A stretch of DNA of 64,000 bases from the NCBI GenBank assembly GCA_003255025.1, contig QANY01002976.1, forward strand, positions 124,001-188,000, given 5' to 3'. Position 1 is the stretch's first letter. Every line of letters begins with the position of its first letter. The notes under the pieces are model-generated. The model saw only the letters and a program-made list of their open reading frames with translations, had not been told where the DNA came from and did no database searches. This stretch comes from Datisca glomerata (lineage: Eukaryota; Streptophyta; Magnoliopsida; Cucurbitales; Datiscaceae). The position numbers and the translations under genes are program-made. Shown piece after piece: positions 44,698-56,879 of the stretch.

Positions 44698-45132
44698 ACT
44701 TTTGCGTCTTATTTTTATTGGCATTGTAGGAAATAAATAGATGTCGGTGGCATTAAAATATATCACATTTGATATTTTTCAAGCAAGAATTAAATTAGCA
44801 AATATACACATGTACCGAAATATATAATGATTTTAAAATAGGTCTTTACTTTAATTTGTAAGTTTAATTCCATTGTTAGCATGTAACTTGTGTTTCTTGT
44901 CAGATGAGTTTTACAGGTGTAATCTTTTATTGTCCACGTGTACTGTGTGCTGTTGATTATAGTTGGAGTGGTTAGTCTATTTATTTGACCTAAACTATAT
45001 TTAACATTAAGTGAGCTAAGATAATGAAGTAAGATGAAATTCAGTTGAATACTTCTCTCTCTTCTCCTTCCTTCTCTTTCTCTCTCTTTGCACTTTCCTT
45101 TCATGTTCTTGTCTGAAACCCTAAAGATTACA

Positions 45133-45144
45133 TGGCATCAGAGC
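45133..45144 (+). other. Primer binding site (tRNA-iMet type)
   Basis: TGGCATCAGAGC directly follows …GATTACA, the presumed LTR end. The copia consensus is TGGTATCAGAGC, complementary to initiator tRNA-Met; one base differs. Confidence 0.75.
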
Positions 45145-45167
45145 GCGATTAAGACCAACGTCTACTA

Positions 45168-46217
45168 TGGATTCCTCTGCTTCTTCGTCTGGTTCACAAA
45201 CAGCTTCTTTGTTTGTAATTTGGTATCAATTCGGCTTGATACTAGCAATTATGTACTCTGGAAATTCTAAATTTCTGCAATTCTTCGGGCTCATGATTTG
45301 TTTGGATTTATTGATGGTTCTTTGATATGTCCAAACAAATTTCTTAGTAGTGATAAAGAAGAAGTAACAAGTGGTGTAGATCCAAAATTTGAGCAATAGA
45401 TTGCTCAAGATCAAGCTCTCATGGCGCTTATCAATGCTACTCTCTCCCCAGTAGCTCTTTTTTCACTTGGTTGTGAGACCTCTCGTGAAGTGTGGAAATC
45501 ACTTGAGAAAAGATTCTCTTCTCTGTCAAGATCAAGCATATTGCAATTGAAAGCTGATTTATAAACTGTGAATAAAAAGTCAAATGAATCAATTAATGAC
45601 TATGTTGAGCGTATCAAGGAGATTAAAGACAAACTGGTGGTTGTTTCTATCTTAGTAGAAGATGAAGATATTCTAATTCATACGCTTAATGGACTGCCAT
45701 CCGACTACAATGCCTTAAGAACTTCAATAAGGACCCGTTCTGAGTCACTTATGTTTGAAGAACTACATGTTTTGCTGAAGGCAGAGGAGAAATCTATAGA
45801 ACAACAAAACAAAAGCTTTGACTCTCATTTTCAACCTGCTGCAATGATGGCTACACGGTTCAGAGGTTACAATTAGTTTAGAGGAAGAAATGAAAATGCT
45901 GGCAGAAACTCATTCAGGGGAGGTAGAGGTAACGTTGGAAGAGGTTTCCCCCACAATGTAGAGGTATTCTTCCTACTCCTGGTTTTCAGAATTCTGCATC
46001 AAACAATTCTCAATTTTCGAATTATGTGAATACTGGTATTGGACAGAACATGAATAAGGGTAATAATATGAATTCTGGAGGAAGAATACAGTGTCAAATA
46101 TGTCAGAAACTTGGTCATTCTACTATAGACTATTATAATCGCATGAATTCTTCCTTTCAAGGAAGACACCCTCCTTCTCAACTCCATACTATGGCATCCT
46201 TTTCACAGTCTACCTAA
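45168..46217 (+). pseudogene. Copia element 2 gag, broken
   Basis: Opens M-D-S-S-A-S-S-S-G and reads through N-Y-V-L-W, E-V-W-K-S-L-E-K-R-F-S-S, S-I-L-Q-L-K-A-D-L and a 102-codon open stretch (45568-45876). An Arg/Gly-rich linker and the zinc knuckle C-Q-I-C-Q-K-L-G-H-S-T-I-D-Y follow (about 46091), where the fourth Cys has become Tyr. Stops near 45267, 45399, 45562 and 45874 plus a frame change near 45960 break it. Confidence 0.8.
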
Positions 46218-47930
46218 TATACTTCATAACCTTCAACACATTCTCCTATTTGGTACTCCATACTGGGTCTAATGCCCTCATTACCTCTGATATGTCAAAT
46301 TTGACTATTTCAACTGATTATAATGGAGAGGACAACATTGCTGTTGGAAATGGCCAAACTTTACCTATTACTCATTCAGGTTATGGACGCTTACCTACTG
46401 CTTCTCACAATTTTTCTTTAGATCCAATCTTTAGGGTTCCTTGTATTGCTTCAAATCTTCCTTTAGTTCATCAGTGTTGTGTTACTAACAATTATCAATT
46501 TGTCTTTGATTCTGACTTCGTTTTCATTCAGGACAAAGCCTCAAGCCAAATTCTGTTTCAAGGACCGACTGAAAATGGTCTTTATCCTATTTCCAGCTGT
46601 CTTTCAAATCCATTTACCACGGCTAAGTCATCTTCTGTTGCATTACTTGGTACAAAAGTGTCTACTTCTGTGTGGCACAATAGGTTAGGTCACCCATCCA
46701 ACAATATTGTTACTTCCATTTTGAATAAACATGTTATTCCTTACACTGTTGCTTCGGATAATTGTTTGTGTAAAAGTTGTATTTAAGGCAAAATGACCAA
46801 ACAACCTTCTAATATATCGCACATTGTCTCTTCTTTACCTTTAGAGCTGATTCATAGTGATGTATGGGGTCTATCTATAGTACTTTCAATTTTTGGATAT
46901 AAAATACTGTCTTTTATGGATGACATGTCTAAATATACTTGGCTGTTTCCTTTAGTTAAAAAATGTTTAGAACTTATTATCTTCTAAAATTAAGATTTTA
47001 TATGTAATATACCTTCTGACTATTCTAGTCTTAAAACATGTGGCTGTGCATGCTACCCATTACTCAAACCATATGATGATCATAAGCTTTGACCCAAATC
47101 TACACAATGTATATTTTTAGGTTATGCTCTTGAATACAAAGCTTACATATGCTTTGATCAGTCCACACAAAAGTTTTAGATATCTAGATATGTGCTTTTT
47201 GATGAAAATGTTTTTCCTTTTGCTTGTTCCTCTTCCACTAATGATTCTTTCCAGTCTTCATTTCCTAGACCTTCTTGCCAATTTCCTGCATATCTTTTTC
47301 GTTCTATTGTTCCTCATTCTAACACTGATGCTACTGTCTCACCTTCTGTTATCCCTTCTGATTTACCTCACACTTCTGCAACTACTTAACCACAACTTAC
47401 ATCTACTGCCTTTTCTGATTCTATACCTATTTCTTCTACTTCAGTTCCCGTTGTCTCTTCTGATAATAATCATCCCATGCAAACCAGATCTAAATCTGGT
47501 CTAAGCAAAAGGAAAGCACTTCTTGTCACCAACAATTCCTCATCAATTCATACTTCACCATCAGAACCCACTTCTTGGAGATCTGCTATGGCAGAGGGGT
47601 TCACTGCCTTACAAAAGCAGGGAACATAGTCTTTAACCCCTCTTCCTTCAGGTAAGCAAGCTATAGGCTGCAAATGGGTTTATAGAATTAAATATAATCC
47701 AGATGGTAATATTTCCATTCATAAAGCTCATTTTGTTGCAAAAGAATTTCACCAAGAATATGGTATAGACTATGAGGAAACATTTAGTCCAATTGTTAAA
47801 AAAAACTATTGTTAGACTTGATCGTGCATTTGCTGCACATTATAAATGGCCCCCGAGACAATTGATGTAAAAAAACGCCTGGCCATCTAAATCAAGAAGT
47901 GTACATGCAGCAGCCTCCAAGCTTTGTTGA
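46218..47930 (+). pseudogene. Copia element 2 protease, integrase and early RT
   Basis: Protease entry reads H-T-G-S-N-A (46259), the normal Asp lost at a frame break. The integrase N-terminus has W-H-N-R-L-G-H-P-S and C-L-C-K-S-C, then E-L-I-H-S-D-V-W-G with the first catalytic Asp. The rest of the catalytic core (expected after 46985) is deleted: sequence jumps to P-Y-D-D-H-K-L and C-I-F-L-G-Y near 47120. RT begins at 47575 with W-R-S-A-M-A-E-G-F and G-C-K-W-V-Y-R-I-K and is broken at 47931 by the nested element. Confidence 0.8.
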
Positions 47931-47935
47931 CTCCC

Positions 47936-49828
47936 TCTTGGATCAGGTTTTAGATTTACAATAAAATTTAGAATAAAACTCTTGGTTCGTGAGCGAAATA
48001 TCAAAAGTTTTCAAAACAAATATTTATTCGAATTAAATATTAAATCACTCAACGATCATACATATTCAGATAAACGTATTGAGAAAATATAGAAACAATT
48101 TATACATTTTCTTATATTAGAGAAATTCTAATTTGGCGGGATCCAATTATTTGTCTTGCGTTCTTCATTCTTGAGATTCACAAAACTTCAATTGATCTTC
48201 ACACCAACAACCACCCGTATGGTTCAGAAGCATATCTCGCAAGGATATTGTAGGAATAGAGTGTGAGCTCTTTAAACAACTAAGAAAGAAAAAAATAAAT
48301 TTTATTCTCCGTCTGATAGTTTTTGGCAGCAACTGTAGGGGCAAGGGAGAGAAACTATTTTTTGTTCTGAATAATCACACACTATGATTAGGGTTAAAGA
48401 TGCAACCCTAATGCAATCCTTTATATAATAATTATAAAATTTACACATATATCTCTATATGTTAAATTGCCGCATTCACCTCCCTTGCACTACAATGCCG
48501 CATTCACCTCCCTTGCACTACAATCTGTGATTTTTACATCTCCCCTAGAGTCAAGACTGTATTCAAATTCATCAATTCAAATTGATAAATTAAATTTATC
48601 CTTATCAATTAATTAATTTTTTATTTACTAATCATCCAATAATTAAAAAATAACAAATTAATTAATTTGAACATTAATTTTGATATTCACTAATTTAGTG
48701 ATGACATCCATCACATATGGGTTCGGGAAGTGTACATTAATTCAAAACACATTTTTTGTCCAACTAACGTTTCTCATTCTTGTTCTTATGAGCTACTCCT
48801 GAGACCGAATGGATATACATAAATAAAGCTATGAGATTCAAATACCTGGCTAATTTATCTCCATAAATTCTCGACCTATTTAATCCCGACATCGTACGAC
48901 TCCACTATAGGTCTGATGCCGAACCAACTCTTGATTCATACGTACTATATTTTTTTTGGTGTAAATAAATAATTTCATTTACGGCTCATAGGATATTTTA
49001 CGATATTATCCTTCGTGAATATCAGTCACAAGAGTGATATGTAAAATTACTATTTTACCACTCTAGTTATTGTTTGCTATATTCATTTAATGACTATGAA
49101 TAAGAAAAACATAATAATAAAGTATTTCGTACAGTTCACCATGCCTTATTCAACGTAACATTTCATCGAGTACCTGGTCAAGTTTATTTATTCACACACT
49201 CATCAATAAAGTATAAGGTAATATTGTTGCTTTTGCAATCTCGTCACAAATTCTATATCTGTGAATCACGTAACTCCAACATAGTCGAATCACGATCTTA
49301 ACAGCCAATGTGTTGTCTGGCGGTTCGAACTCACTCCTTTGACGAATCAAAGATCGCAAGTAACTAAGTCAAGTTCCGTATTAACCTCAGGATTAAGGTA
49401 AACACAAAAATACCTTTAAGCTATAACAATTAGATTTAGAGTTAGATAAATGGTTTTGCTTTAAACTAACTTATTACTGGTCTATTCAACATGTTTCATA
49501 ACATGTCTAGGTCAACTGTTAAAGTCTCTACTCCCATATCCCAAGATCGACATCCATTATTTCAACCTAACAGTCATAATTAGACACGATTATTCAGTCG
49601 ATCCTAGAGTCTAAGACCACGTATAATATTTTTTAAACTATCCCAAAAGAGTTTTCCTGGAAGACTGCCCAATCTTTACCCTTCTTATGTTGATAATAGT
49701 TTCAGGACTTAAATAAATTATAAACACACTTTAATTAAAAGAAAATTTCACTTATTTGTAAAATCCAGTAATACATTGTTTACTCATAAAAAGTTATTAC
49801 ATCCTACTTTATGGGCATAATTCCAACA
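47936..49828 (-). repeat. 3' LTR of copia element 3
   Basis: Starts (minus) TGTTGGAATTATGCCCATA at 49828. The other edge has TCTTGG in place of TGTTGG, a mutated terminus. Contains a locally duplicated piece near 48470-48525 (CCGCATTCACCTCCCTTGCA twice). Confidence 0.9.
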
Positions 49829-49842
49829 ATCTTTCACTTGGA
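49829..49842 (-). other. Polypurine tract of copia element 3
   Basis: On the minus strand CCAAGTGAAAGAT precedes TGTTGG. The usual form is AAGTGGGAGAT. Confidence 0.65.
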
Positions 49843-51254
49843 CTAAAATAGACGTGTACAATCCGTATCTCCATGCCCTCTAGATGATCATCAAAGACTT
49901 TAATTCTTAAAGTCTTTGTGAATGGATCTGCCAGGTTGTTGACCGTCGATATGTGTGTTACTTTAACATCTCCATGCTGAACTATTTTTCTGATGAGGTG
50001 GTACTTTCGCTCTATGTGTTTAGATCTTTTATGGCTCTTCAGTTCCTTCGAGTTTGCTACAGTCCCGCTGTTATCACAATAAAGTGCCATGGGTTTCTTA
50101 TCATCTGAAATGACTTCCAGAGCCTTTAAGATCTTTCTAAGTCAGACAACATCCTTTGCAGCTTCACAAGCCGTCACATACTCAGCTTCCATAATAGAAT
50201 CAACAATGTAAGATTGTTTAATACTTCTCCATACGACTACTCCACCATTCAGGATGAACACTGATCCTGATGTTGACATCCTAGAATCTTTGTCTGCTTG
50301 AAAATTAGAGTTGGTATAACCCGTCATATTTAGGTTAGTACCTGAATTCAAAAGCATGTAGTTCCTCGTTCTTTCTAAGATACTTGACGATATGCTTGAC
50401 ATAGTTCCAATGTTCGAGTTCAGGATTAGATTGGAAACGATTCACCATGCCTATGATGTAGTAAATATCTGACTTAGTGCAAAGCATTGCATACATGAGA
50501 CTTTCTACGGCTGATGCATAGGGAATCTTTCTCATGTCTTTCTCTTCTTGAGGAGTCTTGGGAGACTGCTTATTCGAGAGGTTAACTCCATGCCGAAAGG
50601 GAATATATCCATTCTTGGAGTCTGGCATTCTAAAGCGATCCACCACCTTATCAATATAAGATGCTTGAGACAATCCAATTATATGTTCTTATGATCCCGA
50701 AAGATATGAATACCTAGGACAAATGCAGTTTCTCGAAGATTTTTCATATCAAATTGTTTTGCTAGCCAAATCTTGAAATTGAACAATTTTCTACATTATT
50801 TCTAATGAGTAGAATATCGTCTATGTACAAAATCAGAAAAACCACATTCCCTTCATGTATCAGCTTATACACACAGGGTTTATCCACTAACTGCTCAAAA
50901 CTAAAGTTATTGAAAGTTTCGTCGAATATGATATTCCACGATCGGAACGCTTGCTCAAGTCCATAAATAGACTTCAGCAGCTCGCAAACCTTGCCTTCTC
51001 TTCTTTTCTTGATGAACCCGTCTAATTGAGCCATATAAATACGCTATTCAAGATTGCCATTCAGAAAAGCAGTCTTGACGTCCATATGCTATATTTCATA
51101 ATCGAGAGCAAGAACAATGGACAGAAGGATCGAATGGACTTAAGCATAGCCACCGGTGAGAAGATATCCTCATAGTCAATACTTAGCCTAGCTTTAAATG
51201 TATCCACATTCCTATCTGGACCTCTCTTTTTCTTAACATAGTCTTATGCATGCC
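49840..51254 (-). pseudogene. Copia element 3 RT and RNase H, broken
   Basis: Reading minus: R-G-P-D-R-N-V-D-T-F-K-A-R-L near 51225, I-Y-G-L-E-Q-A-F-R-S-W near 50965, Y-I-D-D-I-L-L-I near 50830, then D-I-Y-Y-I-I-G-M-V-N-R-F (50460), N-F-Q-A-D-K-D-S-R-M-S-T-S-G (50275), E-A-E-Y-V-T-A (50180) and L-Y-C-D-N-S-G (50080). The RNase H D-E-D residues are visible, but frames change between every block. Confidence 0.85.
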
Positions 51255-51263
51255 AAGGTTTCC

Positions 51264-52249
51264 AAAATGGAGAACTACACAAATGACCCTTTTCGGCAAT
51301 TTATGTAGCAAAATGGCCAGCCCATCTTTTTAATTACAAGAATGGTCAGGCGGCCTGGTTGGGTAATGGTAAATAGTTGGCCATTTACCATTAGGCCCTT
51401 AATGAAAAAGGGCCTAAAACGCATGCCACAATGCACGTGCAACGGCCTCACGCACACTACTGCTTTAATGAAATGCGACGTTTAGCGGAACGAAAAAAAG
51501 TGGCTATGAGTATGGTATATAAATTAGATACAATATCTAATTTAGATACTAGTTTATTTTTATGAACATTAGAATAATAAAAAATATTGAACACTCTTAC
51601 ACTGGCTATGCTTAATGTATAGAAATTATGGTATCTAATTTAAATATTGATTTATTTTTATTCGTTTGTTTTGTTTTTGTTTTGGTTGTGACTATTGTAT
51701 ATAAATTAGATACGTATGATATCTAATTTAAGTACCATAGCGTAGAATAAGATCTGAAAAAAATTGATGTCGCGTATAAAGTAGCTTAGAAAAAGCGAAA
51801 GAACCAAAGACCATCGTAAAAAAATAAGAAAAGCCTCAGATCCAATCAATAATCAGAAAAAAACCCTTAGATCTAATAATGAAACCCTAACAACACATTC
51901 ATTATGCAAAAACTACCAATTTTAAAGATCCAATCAATTCATTGTTGCTAACAAGGAAACACGAAGAAAAAGAAGAACAATGAGGGAGGGAGGGGGGTCA
52001 CCGACGAACAACTTGCAACGAGGAAGATAAAGGTAGATGCGACGAATGACAATGGACGAACCACGAACGACGACAAGCAGGGAGCGGTGATCGACAATGA
52101 TAGTTCAAAACCCTATACACCATATCTCTCACCTTCGAGGAGGATGAGAGTAAAAAAGGAAAAAAACTTAAAAAATAAAGGAAATGCGATGTGTTAAAAA
52201 AAGGCCATTCATGCAATTTTAAAAAAAGACATTTATGTAGCATTGCCCT
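51264..52249. mobile_element. Mutator-like non-autonomous element (~1 kb)
   Basis: Flanks AAGGTTTCC (51255-51263) and AAGGCTTCC (52250-52258) form a 9-bp target duplication with one change. The ends carry long imperfect inverted repeats: left …CTACACAAATGACCC…ATGGCC, right (inverted) …CTACATAAATGTC…ATGGCC, about 45 bp. No transposase. Short ORFs inside are not convincing. Confidence 0.7.
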
Positions 52250-52258
52250 AAGGCTTCC

Positions 52259-52673
52259 CAAACTCTAATTAGGAAACCTATGGCGCAGGGGATGGGGGCC
52301 GGCGGCGGTGTGCGGTAGAAGGTGCAGTGTGGCAGCTGGCACGACGCAACGGTGGACAGTGGCGGGCAGCGGCTAGCGGTAGTGGCACAACGACATCTTG
52401 GGATTTGTGCGGCGATAGATTACATGTAATTTAAAGATACAACGCTTGCAAAAATTAAATTACATAAAATATTATGACTCAATATCGGCGTACATCAATT
52501 CTAAAATTGAAAAATAACATCTAGAGTCAATCGATTGTGATTCATTCATAAACACACATTCAAACATGCTTTGAATCTACCATACAAAAATATATGCCAA
52601 TATCACAATATCCATCCATAGATACGTTTAATCACAGAATATGCGTAGTTAAGAACCTGACTCTGATATTAAT
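52259..52673 (-). other. Leader of copia element 3 with primer site
   Basis: Between the Mutator-like element and the 5' LTR. It includes a GC-rich CGGCGGCGGT-type stretch (52290-52385), unusual for this AT-rich window. Next to the LTR on the minus strand is TAATATCAGAGTCAGG, a mutated tRNA-iMet primer site. Probably the old 5' leader; no gag is recognisable. Confidence 0.6.
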
Positions 52674-54524
52674 TGTTGGATCGGGTTTTAGATTTAGAAC
52701 AAAATTAATGAACCACGAATGGTTCGTGGGCGGAATATAAAAAAATTTCAAAACAAATATTTAATCAAATTAAATATAAAACAATCAATGATCATACATA
52801 TTCATATAAACCTATTGAGAAAATATAGAGACAATTTATACATTTTCTTGTATTTGAGAATTTCTCATTTGACGGGATCTAATTGTTTGCCTTGCGTTCT
52901 TCATTCTTGAGATTCACAGAACTTCAATTGATATTCACAGCAACAACCATCGTACGATTAAGAAGTATATCTTGCAAGGATATTGTTAGGAATAGAGTGT
53001 CAGCTCTCTAAACAACTGAGAAAGAAATTTTGTTTTCTTCCTCTGATAGTTTTCGACGGCAATTGTAGGGGGATGGGAGAGAAACTCCTTTTTGTTCTAA
53101 ATAATCACACACTATGATTAAGGTTATGGATGCAACCCTAATGCAATCTCTTATAATGCAATCCCTATATGTTAAATTGCTGAAAATCACCTCCCTTGCA
53201 CTACAATCTGTGATTTTTACGTCTCCCCTACAGTCAAGACTGTGTCCAAATTCATCAATTCAAATTGATAAATTAAATTGATCCCTATTAATTAATTAAT
53301 TAATTTTTTTATTTACTAACTATCTAATAATTAGAAAATAATAAATTAATTAATTTGAACATTAATTTTGGTCTTCACTAATTTAGTGATGACACCCATC
53401 ACATATGAGTTCCGGAAGTGTCTTTTGGTCCAAAACACGTTTTTAGTCCAACTGACGTTGTTTCTCATTCCTGTCTTTATGAGCTACTCATGAGACCGAA
53501 TGAACCCACATGAATAAAGCTATGAGATTCAAATACCTGGCTAATTTATATCCATAAATTTGTGACCTATTTAATCCTGACATCATACTACTCAACTATA
53601 GGTCCGATGCCGAATTAACTCATAATTCATGCGCGCTACATTTTTTGTTGGTGTAAATAATTTTTTTCATTTCACGGTACACATGATTTTACGATGTTAT
53701 TATTCGTGAATATCAATAACAAAAACATGATCTAAAATTACCATTTTACCCATCTAGTTAATATTTCCTGAATTCCTTTATTGACTGTGAGTAAGAAAGA
53801 CATAACAGTGAAATGTCTCGTACAGTTCACCATGTCTAATTCAATGATTCATTTTATCGAGTATCTGGTCATGTTTATTTATTCACACACTCTTTAATAA
53901 ATAAGGTGATATTGTTGCTTTTACAATCTTTTTACAAATTCCTTATCTGTGAATCACGTAACTTCAACATAGTTGAATCACAATCTCAATAGTCGATGTA
54001 TTGTCCGATAGTTAGAACTCACTCTTTTGGTGAATCAAAGATCACAAGTAACTAAGTCAGGTTTCGTATTCACCTCAAGATTAAAGCAAACATAAAAATT
54101 CCCTTAAGGCATAACAATTAGATTTAGAGCTAGATAAACGACTTTGCTCTAAATTAATTTGTTATTGGTCTATTCAACATATTTCATAATATGTCTATGT
54201 AAACCGTTAGAGTCTCCACTCTCATGCCTCAAGACTGACATCTATTGGTTCACCCTAATAGTCATAATTGGACTCAATTGTCCAGTCGATCCTAAGACTG
54301 CTAATAATATTTTTTGAACTATCTCAGAAGAGTTTGTTTGGAAGACCGCTCAATCTTTACTCTTTTTACGTTGATAATAGTTTCATGACTTAAGTAAATT
54401 AAAGACATACTTTAATTAAAGGAAACTTTCATTTATTCATAAAATACAGAAATACATAAATGTCAATAAATAATTATTTAATCATAAAAAGTTATTACAC
54501 CATATTATGGACATAATTACAACA
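52674..54524 (-). repeat. 5' LTR of copia element 3
   Basis: TGTTGG at 52674 and CAACA at 54524 give the inverted TG…CA ends. It aligns with 47936-49828 throughout with many substitutions and small indels, so the insertion is old. Confidence 0.9.
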
Positions 54525-54529
54525 CTCCC

Positions 54530-55457
54530 AACACCCTCATTTTGTATACCATCTTCATAAGTCTCTTTATGGCCTTAAAGAGGCCCCTCGTGCATGGTTT
54601 GATTGGTTCACATCCCACTTGTGTTAATTTGGTTTTGTTGCATCACAGACATATACTTCATTGTTTATGAGAAAAGATTGTACTTCCTTGACCTATCTCT
54701 TGCTTTATGTGGATGACATAGTTCTGACTAGAAATGATAATTCTTTTATTGCTGCTCTTATTACTCAATTGCAAGATGAATTTGATATGAATGATTTGGG
54801 GGCTGTGAAATACTTTATGGGTCTTGAAGGGCATCACACATCCTCTTGTTTATTTATTACCCAAGAAAAGTATGCTAAAGATCTGTTACGCAAGGTAGGG
54901 ATGAGTGACTGTAAACCTTGCAAAACACCAGCTTCTACTAAGCATGTTACTGATGTTTCACAGGAAACTCCTTTCTCTGATCCATTAAAGTATAGAAATA
55001 TTGTTGGCAGTCTCCAGTACCTCACATTTACACGGCCAGATATAAACAGGGTGTCTCAGTTCATGCATACTCCTTCTGAGGCTAATTTTTTTGCTATCAA
55101 ACGGATCATACGTTACTTAAATAAAGTCTACGCCTACACTTGGCTTGAGTTTACACCATGTTCTCTCACTCTAAATGCATATAGTGATCCTGACTACGCT
55201 GGGGATACTTTGGACAGACACTCAACTACTAGTTATGTTATTTTTCTTTGTAATAATCTTGTTTCCAGGACTGCAAAGAAGCAATCCACAATGGCTCGCT
55301 CCTCCATAGAAGCTGAATACAGGGCACTTGCAAATAGAACAGCTGAACTGAATTAGATACGCCAATTACTCTATAATATGCATGTTTTATCTCTGATCCT
55401 CCACTGCTTTATTGTGATAACATTTCAGCCATGCAACTTGCTTCAAATCCAGTGTTT
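54530..55457 (+). pseudogene. Copia element 2 RT and RNase H, continued
   Basis: Resumes with S-L-Y-G-L-K-E-A-P-R-A-W-F-D-W-F, then a 231-codon open stretch from 54661: Y-V-D-D-I-V-L-T, M-N-D-L-G-A-V-K-Y-F-M-G, Y-R-N-I-V-G-S-L-Q-Y-L, D-P-D-Y-A-G-D (RNase H Asp), S-S-I-E-A-E-Y-R-A-L (Glu). A stop at about 55354 and frame loss follow. It breaks off at 55457. Confidence 0.88.
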
Positions 55458-55496
55458 ACCAATATTGTGCAACCTACTAGACCAACTCCAAGTATA
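55457..55496 (-). pseudogene. GDSL exon fragment
   Basis: GTGCAACCTACTAGACCAAC… matches the exon 4 region of the GDSL pseudogene at 39378-39412 with a few changes. Only about 35 bp are present, fused between copia element 2 and the duplicated segment. Confidence 0.65.
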
Positions 55497-56878
55497 GCTA
55501 CAAAGACCCACGCTTTACCTCGAACAAAGCCAATCCTTTAGTGCGCTCATGTAAGTTTCCAATTAAAACTCGAATCCAGTTAAACTCTCAAAAAGTTCAA
55601 AGGCAAATGATAAATGCCAAAACTTCAAAAGAGAGCGACGAAATGAAGATCGAAGCAATAGATGTCGCAATAACAGAAATGGCCAAGACGACGAACAATG
55701 CTAAGCCCCAAGCTCTCTTCCTCTCTCCATCTCTCTATTCTCTCTTTTAGACACACAATAAGAGAGTCTCATTGTGTACTGCTGTAAAAAATATTAAAAC
55801 TATAAGAAATTCATTGATGCGACATTTATATTATATTTTTATTTAAATAATCTCAAAATAATTCTCTACAACAATCGTCCAAACAAATTTTTTTCTACGT
55901 CTTTAATAAAAAAATTCTTCAAAATATTTTGCAGAAATTTTTTTTATAAAAGCACTCGAAGCAAGCCCTAAGTCTCATACTTGCATTTCGGTCCTACTAA
56001 TAACTAAATGACCATAATTAGTACATTATAAACTAGCTATCATATCTATCAAGTTGTAGAAAGATTGTCCTTGCTGAAGTCTTTTATTTAAAGAGCAATA
56101 TTTAGATTCAATACATATCGTACATAGAGGAACGGTGTTAATGTGTTGATCATTTTATCTTACTTTTCACGATGCATGGCCATGCTATGTTCTTGGGGCT
56201 TAAATTTTATATTAAGGCATGGCTATTATAAGTTACTTCCGTGACATCAAATGTAGAATTTAGTGAATTTCCTTCCCACAGAAGAAAGAAGAGAGCAGAA
56301 TAGATTGCATTCTTCTGTGACAAGCATATAATTTACAACAATTCAACTTTCTACATTTTTCATTTGCATATGAAAAGAATAAGTGATTTTGACGTTTTCA
56401 AAGGGGATAATTTTGGTAATATATATAATTTTAAAGGCGTGAGCTTGGAATTTAATGGTACTGAAATTTTTGTCATCAAAACTTATCAGTAAGGTAGATC
56501 TGAGTTATTTTCCAAACTAAAAAAATGTCGTGTCATTTAAGCAAACTACATAGGATCTCAAAAGAATTATTTTTTTTGTGGTGGTTGTATCCTAGGAATT
56601 GAGAGAGATTTACATATATAGTCCAAAAACATATGAGACTTTGGATAAAAATCCATTTATTTTAGAATTTTATTATGATAACACATTTCCATAACTATCA
56701 AACTTGATGTAATGCCATAATAGTGTCAGTTTAAAGTACAACCATAGGAGAGTACAAACTTGGCAAATAAAAAAAGTCGATGAGAAAAATTGGTGGGTGT
56801 CCGTCCTATTAAAGAGTGGGTGGGTCTCCTATTACCGTGTTAGAGTTTGAGAAATCTTACCCAACAACGCCCGGTATT
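55497..56878. repeat. Segmental duplication, copy B
   Basis: 55497-55745 matches 15268-15522 and 55787-56878 matches 16923-18688, in the same order and orientation. The 1.4 kb between them in copy A and the TIR element are absent here. A ~125-bp piece (55935-56065) is present only here. The ORF at 55541-55750 lies in this block and has no family match. Confidence 0.85.
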
Positions 56879-56879
56879 A

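Larger units (their letters stand above)
47936..54524 (-). mobile_element. Copia element 3, nested, with long LTRs
   Basis: Two direct LTRs of 1893 bp (47936-49828) and 1851 bp (52674-54524) enclose RT and RNase H on the minus strand. The insertion is bounded by CTCCC at 47931-47935 and 54525-54529, a perfect 5-bp target duplication. Gag, protease and integrase are missing, so it is a large internal-deletion derivative. A Mutator-like element lies inside it. Confidence 0.92.
44706..55457 (+). mobile_element. Copia element 2, split by a nested copia element
   Basis: Plus-strand gag, protease, integrase start and early RT (to 47930) continue after the nested element with RT and RNase H (54530-55457). 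Removing 47936-54524 and one CTCCC copy restores continuity of the RT region. The 3' LTR is absent: the element stops at about 55457, where unrelated fragments begin. The 5' LTR is probably between 44.7 kb and 45132, but cannot be delimited without its partner. Confidence 0.85.

Noticed and set aside
47124..47504. 126-codon Leu-rich ORF resembling a membrane protein
   Set aside because: Out-of-frame reading of the Ser/Thr/Pro-rich linker before copia RT.
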